DNA of 64,000 nt, from NCBI RefSeq assembly GCF_003719335.1, contig NZ_RIAS01000014.1:1-64000 (forward strand), written 5' to 3'. Both the position numbers and the translations under genes were made by a program. Shown here in pieces: positions 42,843 to 50,144 of the stretch (within the stretch, counting starts at the first letter, position 1; every line of letters begins with the position of its first letter). The notes beneath the pieces are model-generated. The model had not been told where the DNA came from. It ran no database searches and saw only the letters and a list, made by a program, of their open reading frames with translations. This DNA is from Paenibacillus amylolyticus (lineage in GTDB: Bacteria > Bacillota > Bacilli > Paenibacillales > Paenibacillaceae).

Positions 42843-43850
42843 ATGATTAAAGTAGGTATTAACGGTTTTGGACGTATCGGTCGTTTGGCATTCCGCCGTA
42901 TTCAAAATGTAGAGGGCATTGAAGTTGTAGCAATCAACGACTTGACTGACGCTAAAATGCTGGCTCATTTGCTCAAATATGATACAACTCAAGGTCGCTT
43001 CGATGGCGATGTTGAAGTACATGATGGTTTCTTCAAAGTAAACGGCAAAGAAGTTAAAGTACTTGCTAACCGTAACCCTGAAGAACTGCCTTGGGGAGAC
43101 CTGGGTGTAGACATCGTTCTGGAATGTACTGGTTTCTTCACAACGAAAGAAGCAGCTGAGAAACACTTGAAAGGTGGAGCTAAGAAAGTTGTTATCTCCG
43201 CACCAGCTACTGGCGACATGAAAACCATCGTTTACAACGTAAACCATGAAATTCTCGACGGTACTGAAACTGTAATCTCCGGCGCATCTTGCACAACAAA
43301 CTGCCTGGCACCTATGGCAAAAACACTGCAAGACAAATTCGGAATCGTTCAAGGTTTGATGACTACAATTCACGCTTACACTGGCGACCAAAACACATTG
43401 GATGCTCCACACCCTAAAGGTGACTTCCGTCGTGCTCGCGCAGCAGCTGAAAACATCATCCCTAACACAACTGGTGCTGCTAAAGCAATCGGTCTGGTTA
43501 TCCCTGAACTGCAAGGCAAATTGGATGGTGCAGCTCAACGTGTACCAGTAGCTACTGGTTCCCTGACTGAGCTTGTAACTGTTCTGGGCAAAAAAGTTAC
43601 TGCTGAAGAAGTTAACGCAGTTATGAAAGAAGCTTCCGATCCACAAACTTTCGGATACACTGAAGACGAAATCGTATCTTCCGATATCCAAGGAATCACT
43701 TTCGGCTCCCTGTTTGATGCAACTCAAACTAAAGTTCTGACTGTTGGCGACCAACAACTGGTTAAAACTGTAGCTTGGTATGACAACGAAATGTCCTATA
43801 CAGCTCAATTGGTTCGCACATTGGAGCACTTTGCAAAAATGATCAAGTAA
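42843..43850 (+). CDS. gap: Glyceraldehyde-3-phosphate dehydrogenase, type I
   Basis: A 335-residue NAD-dependent GAPDH. NAD-binding NGFGRIGR is at the N-terminus; the catalytic Cys150 lies in GASCTTNCLAP, and the His lies in TIHAYTGDQ. It follows cggR, so it is the glycolytic enzyme (B. subtilis GapA) rather than the gluconeogenic GapB. Codon use is extremely biased, which also opens a long spurious antisense frame. AGGAGGAA-type site (GGGAGGAAC) lies upstream. A terminator-like hairpin follows it before pgk. Confidence 0.97.
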   Translation: MIKVGINGFGRIGRLAFRRIQNVEGIEVVAINDLTDAKMLAHLLKYDTTQGRFDGDVEVHDGFFKVNGKEVKVLANRNPEELPWGDLGVDIVLECTGFFTTKEAAEKHLKGGAKKVVISAPATGDMKTIVYNVNHEILDGTETVISGASCTTNCLAPMAKTLQDKFGIVQGLMTTIHAYTGDQNTLDAPHPKGDFRRARAAAENIIPNTTGAAKAIGLVIPELQGKLDGAAQRVPVATGSLTELVTVLGKKVTAEEVNAVMKEASDPQTFGYTEDEIVSSDIQGITFGSLFDATQTKVLTVGDQQLVKTVAWYDNEMSYTAQLVRTLEHFAKMIK

Positions 43851-43864
43851 TATCTGTAATAACA

Positions 43865-43902
43865 TAGAGCGGAAACAGATTGTTATTGTTTCCGCTCTTT
43901 AT
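43865..43902 (+). terminator. Hairpin between gap and pgk
   Basis: AGAGCGGAAACA pairs perfectly with TGTTTCCGCTCT, then TTATAT. It probably terminates part of the transcripts so that gap mRNA exceeds that of the downstream genes. Confidence 0.75.
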
Positions 43903-43999
43903 ATATGGATATTTAGTTAATTTCTCATGAACACCAGGACTGACAAGGGATTTAGCTCTTGAAAGGTTCACCAAATACATGGGTGCGGAGGAAATAGAG

Positions 44000-45181
44000 A
44001 TGAACAAAAAAAGTGTACGTGATATCGAATTGAATGGAAAACGGGTATTCGTCCGTGTAGATTTCAATGTGCCGCTCGAAGATGGTAAAATTACAGATGA
44101 CAAACGTATTCGTGCAACATTGCCTACGATTAACTTCCTGATCGAAAAAGGTGCAAAAGTAATCTTGGCGAGCCACATGGGACGTCCAAAAGGTGAAGTT
44201 GTAGAATCCATGCGTTTGACGCCAGCTGCTGAGCGTTTGTCTGAATTGCTGGGCAAACCGGTTACTAAAGCGGATGATTCCGTTGGTGAAGCGGTTAAAG
44301 CTCAAATCGCGGCAATGAACGATGGCGACGTATTGTTGCTTGAGAACGTTCGTTTCCACGCGGGCGAAGAGAAAAACGATCCGGAACTGGCAAAACAATT
44401 TGCTGAACTGGCTGACGTATTCGTTAACGATGCGTTTGGTGCGGCTCACAGAGCACATGCTTCTACAGAAGGTATCGCTCACTTGCTTCCAGCAGTGTCC
44501 GGTTTGTTGATGGAAAAAGAGCTTGAAGTGTTGGGTAAAGCAATCTCCAACCCTGAGCGTCCTTTCACAGCAATCATCGGTGGTTCCAAAGTAAAAGACA
44601 AAATCGATGTGATCGACAACCTGCTCAACATTGCAGACAACGTAATCATCGGTGGTGGTTTGTCTTACACATTCATGAAGGCTCAAGGCCACGAAGTAGG
44701 TCAATCCTTGCTGGATGAGTCCAAATTGGATGTAGCACTTGGCTTTATTGAAAAAGCGAAAAAACTGGGCAAAAACTTCTACCTGCCGGTGGATATCGTA
44801 ATCTCTGACGATTTCAGTGCGAACGCAAACACAAAAATCGTTGAAGTTGGCGACATTCCAGCAGATTGGGAAGGTATCGACATCGGTCCTAAAACACGTG
44901 AGATCTACGCTGACGTTGTTAAAAACTCCAAACTGGTTGTATGGAACGGACCAATGGGCGTATTCGAAATCGAGCCATTCTCCCACGGTACTCGTGCAGT
45001 AGCAGAAGCTTGCGCTACAACATCTGCATACACCGTAATCGGTGGTGGTGACTCTGCAGCAGCAGCTGAGAAGTTCAAATTGGCTGACAAAATGGACCAC
45101 ATCTCCACAGGTGGCGGTGCATCGCTCGAGTTCATGGAAGGCAAAGTGCTTCCAGGCGTAGTTGCATTGAACGACAAGTAA
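44000..45181 (+). CDS. pgk: Phosphoglycerate kinase
   Basis: A 393-residue kinase making ATP from 1,3-bisphosphoglycerate. The signature RVFVRVDFNVPLEDGK is at the N-terminus, substrate-binding HMGRPKG follows, and the nucleotide-binding C-terminal domain has GGSKVKDKI, WNGPMGVFE and the GGGDSAAA loop. ATG 44000 follows GGAGGAAAT; the upstream ATG at 43979 would bury that site. The usual family length is matched. Confidence 0.97.
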   Translation: MNKKSVRDIELNGKRVFVRVDFNVPLEDGKITDDKRIRATLPTINFLIEKGAKVILASHMGRPKGEVVESMRLTPAAERLSELLGKPVTKADDSVGEAVKAQIAAMNDGDVLLLENVRFHAGEEKNDPELAKQFAELADVFVNDAFGAAHRAHASTEGIAHLLPAVSGLLMEKELEVLGKAISNPERPFTAIIGGSKVKDKIDVIDNLLNIADNVIIGGGLSYTFMKAQGHEVGQSLLDESKLDVALGFIEKAKKLGKNFYLPVDIVISDDFSANANTKIVEVGDIPADWEGIDIGPKTREIYADVVKNSKLVVWNGPMGVFEIEPFSHGTRAVAEACATTSAYTVIGGGDSAAAAEKFKLADKMDHISTGGGASLEFMEGKVLPGVVALNDK

Positions 45182-45214
45182 GCTTTAAGCTATAGCATGA
45201 AGGAGTTGAAACCA

Positions 45215-45967
45215 ATGAGAACACCAATTATCGCGGGTAACTGGAAAATGTTCAAAACGGTTTCCGAATCCAATGACTTCATTCAGGAAGTTAAAGGAAA
45301 AGCGGAAGTCGCAGGCGTAGAAACAGTAATCTGCGCACCTTTTACAAACCTGCCATCCCTGGTAGAAGCTGTGAAAGGCACTAACATCAAAATCGGTGCA
45401 CAAAATCTTCACTTCGAAGACAACGGTGCATTCACTGGTGAAATCAGTGGTGTTATGCTGAAAGAACTGGGTGTTGATTACGTGATTATCGGTCACTCGG
45501 AGCGCCGTCAGTACTTTGCGGAAACCGATGAGACTGTCAATAAAAAATTGCATGCAGCATTCCGTCATGGATTGACTCCAATCTTCTGCCTTGGTGAAAC
45601 GCTTGAAGAGCGCGAAGCAAACCAAACAAAAGACGTATGCAAAGTACAAACTGAAGCAGCTCTGGCTGGTCTGACTGCTGAGCAAGCAGCTCAAGTGGTT
45701 ATCGCTTATGAGCCAATCTGGGCGATTGGTACAGGTAAATCCTCTACATCCCAAGATGCGAATGAAGTTATTGCTTACATCCGTACATTGGTGAAGGATC
45801 TGTACAACGAGCAGGTTGCAGATGCAGTTCGTATCCAATACGGCGGCAGCGTGAAACCGGAAAACGTAACAGAATACCTCGGACAAAGCGACATCGACGG
45901 TGCACTTGTTGGCGGTGCCAGCTTGCAACCGGCTTCGTTCATCGCGCTTGTTGAGGGGGCGAAGTAA
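45215..45967 (+). CDS. tpiA: Triose-phosphate isomerase
   Basis: A 250-residue TIM barrel interconverting dihydroxyacetone phosphate and glyceraldehyde 3-phosphate. The catalytic Lys lies in AGNWKM, His in IIGHSERRQYF, and Glu in AYEPIWAIGTG; the phosphate gripper is YGGSVKPEN. ATG 45215 lies ten bases after AAGGAG; an ATG at 45197 precedes that site. It lies 33 bases behind pgk and one base ahead of gpmI. Confidence 0.97.
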   Translation: MRTPIIAGNWKMFKTVSESNDFIQEVKGKAEVAGVETVICAPFTNLPSLVEAVKGTNIKIGAQNLHFEDNGAFTGEISGVMLKELGVDYVIIGHSERRQYFAETDETVNKKLHAAFRHGLTPIFCLGETLEEREANQTKDVCKVQTEAALAGLTAEQAAQVVIAYEPIWAIGTGKSSTSQDANEVIAYIRTLVKDLYNEQVADAVRIQYGGSVKPENVTEYLGQSDIDGALVGGASLQPASFIALVEGAK

Positions 45968-45968
45968 G

Positions 45969-47513
45969 ATGACAGCTCCAAAACCTGTAGCACTGATCAT
46001 TATGGATGGCTTCGGTCTGCGTAACACGGTGGAAGGCAATGCGGTAGCACAAGCCAAAAAACCGAACTATGACCGTTTTATGAGCCAGTTCCCACACACA
46101 ACTTTGACTGCATGCGGTGAGGCTGTAGGTTTGCCGGAAGGCCAAATGGGGAACTCCGAGGTAGGTCACTTGAACATTGGTGCCGGCCGGATCGTATATC
46201 AGGATTTGACCCGTATCTCCAAATCGATTCGTGACGGCGAGTTCTACGACAATGAAACACTTGTCAAAGCGGTGCGCGAAGCGAAACAGAACGGTAAAAA
46301 GCTTCATCTCTACGGCTTGTTGTCCGATGGTGGCGTACATAGTCACATTGACCACTTGTTCGCTATGCTGGATCTGGCTAAAAAAGAAGAAATGAACGAA
46401 GTATATATTCATGCCTTCCTGGATGGCCGTGACGTTATGCCGGACAGCGGTAAAGACTTCATGCAGAAGCTGATCGCTAAGATTGATGAAGTGGGTGTAG
46501 GTAAAATTGCAACGGTTCAAGGCCGCTACTATGCTATGGACCGTGACAAACGTTGGGAGCGTGTGGAGAAATCCTACCGCGCTATCGTTTATGGTGATGG
46601 ACCGAAATACACTGATCCACTCAAAGCGGTTGAAGAATCGTATGAGAAATCCGTTTTCGACGAATTCGTTGAACCAACGGTTATCGTTCAAGCAAATGGT
46701 GAGCCGGTAGGTCTGGTAGAGAGCGGCGATTCCGTTATCTTCCTGAACTTCCGTCCTGACCGTGCAATCCAGTTGTCGCAAGTATTCACAAACTCCGATT
46801 TCCGCGGTTTTGATCGGGGACCGAAGTTCCCAGTGGGCTTGCACTTTGTGTGCCTGACGTTGTTCAGCGAAACGGTTGAAGGTTACGTGGCTTACGAGCC
46901 GAAGAACCTCGATAATACGCTGGGTGAAGTGCTGGTACAGAACAACAAAAAACAACTGCGTATTGCTGAAACAGAGAAATACCCGCACGTAACCTTCTTC
47001 TTCAGCGGTGGTCGTGATGTAGAGCTTCCGGGCGAAACTCGCGTGCTGATCAACTCACCTAAAGTTGCAACGTATGACCTGCAGCCAGAGATGAGCGCTT
47101 ATGAAGTAGCAGATGCAGCAGTCCGTGAGATTGAAGCGGATAAACACGATGCGATTATCCTGAACTTTGCGAACCCTGACATGGTTGGTCACTCCGGTAT
47201 GCTGGAGCCAACGATCAAAGCGGTTGAAGTGACGGACGAGTGCATGGGTCGCGTTGTAGACGCGGTACTTGCCAAAGGCGGCGTGGTGCTGATCACTGCG
47301 GATCACGGTAACGCGGATATGGTGTTTGATGAGCAAGGACGTCCGTTCACAGCTCACACAACGAACCCGGTTCCATTTATCGTGACTGATCCAAATGTAA
47401 CGTTGCGTGAAGGCGGAATTTTGGCGGATATCGCGCCAACTATTCTTGACCTGATGCAATTGCCAAAACCGGCAGAAATGACGGGAACATCCGTTATTGC
47501 TACCCGTAAGTAA
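45969..47513 (+). CDS. gpmI: Phosphoglycerate mutase, cofactor-independent
   Basis: A 514-residue manganese-dependent mutase interconverting 3- and 2-phosphoglycerate. The alkaline phosphatase-like metal centre shows as LIIMDGFG, the catalytic Ser in GNSEVGHLNIGAGR, and the C-terminal ADHGNAD and TTNPVPF. The transferase domain lies between about 80 and 310. ATG 45969 follows the tpiA stop by one base. In Bacillus such mutases are pH-sensitive and shut down in forespores. Confidence 0.97.
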   Translation: MTAPKPVALIIMDGFGLRNTVEGNAVAQAKKPNYDRFMSQFPHTTLTACGEAVGLPEGQMGNSEVGHLNIGAGRIVYQDLTRISKSIRDGEFYDNETLVKAVREAKQNGKKLHLYGLLSDGGVHSHIDHLFAMLDLAKKEEMNEVYIHAFLDGRDVMPDSGKDFMQKLIAKIDEVGVGKIATVQGRYYAMDRDKRWERVEKSYRAIVYGDGPKYTDPLKAVEESYEKSVFDEFVEPTVIVQANGEPVGLVESGDSVIFLNFRPDRAIQLSQVFTNSDFRGFDRGPKFPVGLHFVCLTLFSETVEGYVAYEPKNLDNTLGEVLVQNNKKQLRIAETEKYPHVTFFFSGGRDVELPGETRVLINSPKVATYDLQPEMSAYEVADAAVREIEADKHDAIILNFANPDMVGHSGMLEPTIKAVEVTDECMGRVVDAVLAKGGVVLITADHGNADMVFDEQGRPFTAHTTNPVPFIVTDPNVTLREGGILADIAPTILDLMQLPKPAEMTGTSVIATRK

Positions 47514-47551
47514 GTTGCACAGCCAACATATATGAAATTGGGAAGTTTGGC

Positions 47552-47706
47552 GTTTGCCCCTGAACGGAGGCAGCAGAAATGGTCTGAAGAAGCGTGAGCG
47601 TTCGCCTTTATCACTAGGATTCCAACTTATGAGAATAAGTTCAAAGGAATCCGGGGATAACAGCGATCGGAAGACGATTCTGCTGACGTAGTGGATAAGG
47701 GGAAAC
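47552..47706. repeat. Structured intergenic element, copy A
   Basis: Closing stems: GTTTGCCCCT/AGGGGAAAC, then CAGCAGAA (47571)/TTCTGCTG (47678). Inside: AGAAGCG/CGCCTTT arm, then GGATTCC-AACTTAT/ATAAGTT-GGAATCC arm, then conserved core CCGGGGATAACAGCGATCGG (47651-47670). It shares ACGGAG and the core with copies at 60725 and 62369, while the stems differ in sequence but keep pairing. It lies in the 244-base gpmI-eno spacer. Confidence 0.75.
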
Positions 47707-47757
47707 ACAAGTGGTCCTAATTTTTAATAAATTCAAAATTAAAGGAGATTATCACTC

Positions 47758-49044
47758 ATGACTATTATTTCTGACGTGTACGCTCGCGAAGTCCTCGACT
47801 CCCGCGGTAACCCTACAGTTGAAGTTGAAGTATACCTGGAGTCCGGCGCAATCGGACGCGCAATTGTTCCATCTGGTGCATCCACTGGTGCCCACGAAGC
47901 AGTTGAGCTTCGCGATGGTGACAAATCCCGTTACCTCGGCAAAGGCGTTCTGCAAGCTGTTAAAAACGTAAATGAAATCATTGCTCCAGAAGTCATCGGT
48001 ATGGATGCTTTGGATCAACTGGGTATCGACAAATTGATGATCGCTTTGGATGGTACGCCAAACAAAGGTAAATTGGGCGCAAACGCAATCCTGGCAGTAT
48101 CCATGGCTGTAGCTCGCGCAGCTGCTGATGCTCTGGAATTGCCACTGTATGTTTACCTGGGCGGATTCAACGCGAAAGCATTGCCAGTACCAATGATGAA
48201 CATCATCAACGGTGGTGAGCACGCGGACAACAACATCGACGTACAAGAGTTCATGGTATTGCCAGTTGGCGCACCAAGCTTCAAAGAAGCTCTTCGCGTA
48301 GGCGCAGAAATCTTCCACAACCTGAAATCCGTACTGAGCTCCAAAGGTTTGAACACAGCTGTAGGTGACGAAGGTGGTTTCGCACCAAACCTGGGTTCTA
48401 ACGAGGAAGCAATCACTACAATCATCGAAGCAATCGAAAAAGCAGGTTACAAACCAGGTGTTGACGTATTCCTGGGTATGGACGTTGCTTCCACTGAGTT
48501 CTACAAAGATGGTAAATACACTTTGGCTGGTGAAGGTAAATCTTACACTTCCGCTGAGTATGTTGACCTTCTGGCTTCATGGGTTGAGAAGTACCCAATC
48601 ATCACGATTGAAGACGGTATGTCCGAAGATGACTGGGATGGTTGGAAATTGCTCACTGAAAAATTGGGTGACAAAGTACAACTCGTTGGTGACGACTTGT
48701 TCGTAACGAACACTGAGCGTCTTGCTAGAGGTATCGAGCAAGGTATCGGTAACTCGATCCTGATCAAAGTGAACCAAATCGGTACACTGACTGAAACATT
48801 CGATGCAATCGAAATGGCTAAACGTGCAGGATACACAGCTGTAATCTCCCACCGTTCCGGTGAGTCCGAAGACAGCACAATCGCTGACATCGCTGTTGCA
48901 ACAAACGCAGGCCAAATCAAAACGGGTGCTCCTTCCCGTACAGACCGTATCGCAAAATACAACCAGTTGCTTCGCATCGAAGATCAATTGGATGAGCTTG
49001 CTCAATACAATGGTCTTAAAGGGTTCTACAACCTCAAAAAATAA
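47758..49044 (+). CDS. eno: Enolase
   Basis: A 428-residue enzyme converting 2-phosphoglycerate to phosphoenolpyruvate. Visible are the N-terminal VYAREVLDSRGNPTVEVEV, the loop SGASTGAHEA, the second loop INGGEHADNNIDVQEFM, the metal and catalytic residues in EDGMSEDDWDGW and LIKVNQIGTLTET, and SHRSGESED. AAAGGAGAT lies upstream. It is separated from gpmI by structured element A. Last gene of the glycolytic operon. Confidence 0.98.
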   Translation: MTIISDVYAREVLDSRGNPTVEVEVYLESGAIGRAIVPSGASTGAHEAVELRDGDKSRYLGKGVLQAVKNVNEIIAPEVIGMDALDQLGIDKLMIALDGTPNKGKLGANAILAVSMAVARAAADALELPLYVYLGGFNAKALPVPMMNIINGGEHADNNIDVQEFMVLPVGAPSFKEALRVGAEIFHNLKSVLSSKGLNTAVGDEGGFAPNLGSNEEAITTIIEAIEKAGYKPGVDVFLGMDVASTEFYKDGKYTLAGEGKSYTSAEYVDLLASWVEKYPIITIEDGMSEDDWDGWKLLTEKLGDKVQLVGDDLFVTNTERLARGIEQGIGNSILIKVNQIGTLTETFDAIEMAKRAGYTAVISHRSGESEDSTIADIAVATNAGQIKTGAPSRTDRIAKYNQLLRIEDQLDELAQYNGLKGFYNLKK

Positions 49045-49063
49045 GCTGTGTACACAGCTTTTC

Positions 49064-49095
49064 GGGCAAGCCGGGTAACCGGCTTGTCTTTTTTT
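49064..49095 (+). terminator. Terminator of the glycolytic operon
   Basis: GGCAAGCCGG pairs with CCGGCTTGTC around GTAA, followed by TTTTTTT. Confidence 0.92.
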
Positions 49096-49226
49096 GGTGA
49101 TGGATGGTGCAACAGATAAGAGAAGTAGTTGAAGGAGTAGATCGGACTTATTACGTGGATAACTCTGATTGGGCAAGCCATTCAAAGATTGTAAGATGGC
49201 GGTTTATGAATAGAAATTGCTTGCCA

Positions 49227-49262
49227 TGTACTACTTGTAGTACAACCATAGCTGTGCTACAA
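49227..49262 (+). promoter_or_regulatory. secG promoter with overlapping palindrome
   Basis: TTGTAG (49235), 16-base spacer, TACAAT (49257). The -35 box lies inside TGTACTAC-TT-GTAGTACA, a palindrome with perfect eight-base arms at 49227-49244, which looks like a repressor site. The core resembles ACTAC/GTAGT dyads bound by BlaI-type repressors, but the spacing differs. Confidence 0.5.
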
Positions 49263-49320
49263 TTAAAGTAACTGTTTTTATGGTGAGATGTTATGCCCAC
49301 ATGGGTAGGAGGTGGAAAGA

Positions 49321-49554
49321 ATGGATATTGCTTTGAAATTGCTGCTCGTTGTTTTCTCGATCGGTCTAATCACTGTAGTATTGCTGCAGCACGGGAAAAG
49401 CGCTGGTTTGGCGGGTGCCATCTCCGGTGGTGCGGAACATCTTTTCGGTAAAACGAAAGCGCGCGGATTGGATCTTTTCTTGCAACGTGCAACAGTCGTA
49501 CTGGGTGCAGGATTTATGATCTTGGCTATTGTTGTTACGGTGGTTTCCAAGTAA
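49321..49554 (+). CDS. secG: Protein translocase subunit SecG
   Basis: A 77-residue membrane protein with two transmembrane helices (about 4-22 and 54-74) and the loop GKSAGLAGAISGGAEHLFG typical of SecG. It joins SecY and SecE in the export channel. ATG 49321 follows AGGAGG by eight bases; a GTG at 49312 overlaps that site. In many Bacillota secG precedes rnr and smpB, as here. Confidence 0.94.
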   Translation: MDIALKLLLVVFSIGLITVVLLQHGKSAGLAGAISGGAEHLFGKTKARGLDLFLQRATVVLGAGFMILAIVVTVVSK

Positions 49555-49610
49555 CTTGGATTTAAACCGTCGAGTCAAATCGAATAGCTGAAGCCAATGG
49601 CTTAACGGAT

Positions 49611-49645
49611 AAACCTTCGTTTCGTGCAGAAACGGAGGTTTTTTA
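49611..49645 (+). terminator. Intrinsic terminator after secG
   Basis: AAACCTTCGTTTC pairs with GAAACGGAGGTTT around GTGCA, followed by TTT. Confidence 0.88.
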
Positions 49646-50144
49646 ATAGAAATTTATTTCTCCAAAGTTTGCCAATTATATTGCTATATAGCCACCAAAT
49701 CCTTCTTGAAATCGATGGACACTGCATTTTGCTTGTAACTTCTGTTCGATTCCCCCTTACTGTTTTAGAGACCCATTTCAGGCAGGTATGCCATGGCGAG
49801 ATATATAAATTCCTGTGATTGATATTCTAACGTATAGATCAGATCTGTGGTGCAACTTATTTTCTAAATGCTAATATAAATCAGATCAGGCATATCACAT
49901 ACTGCATAAACTGTTTGAGAGAGCATACTCAAACGGCTAACTGGCAGCGTTTAGAGACCAAGGGGCTTTTTTGGGTAGCTACGGATGGGCTGGATTGAAT
50001 TCGTGTATACTAGGGTATGAGATAGTAAGGGCGAGGTAATCATCCGCATTTTACTATATGGCATCTGTACGTATACGGTACGAATTCCGATACATAAAGA
50101 GAAGAGATCAGACTATACTCTTACGTTTCCCGAGGTGAAAACTA
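49646..50144 (+). other. Intergenic region before rnr
   Basis: About 500 bases without a supported gene. AAATCAGATC-like words occur at about 49838 and 49878; CCAAGGGGCTTTTTTGG near 49960 looks like a terminator fragment; TATACT at 50006 may be the rnr -10 box but lacks a good -35. Confidence 0.35.

Noticed and set aside
42837..45100. Long minus-strand frames (342 and 382 codons) opposite gap and pgk
   Set aside because: Same effect of codon bias in highly expressed glycolytic genes. Residue composition is not protein-like and no ribosome sites are present.
45185..48318. Minus-strand frames opposite tpiA, gpmI and eno
   Set aside because: Antisense shadows of codon-biased genes with no ribosome sites or family matches.
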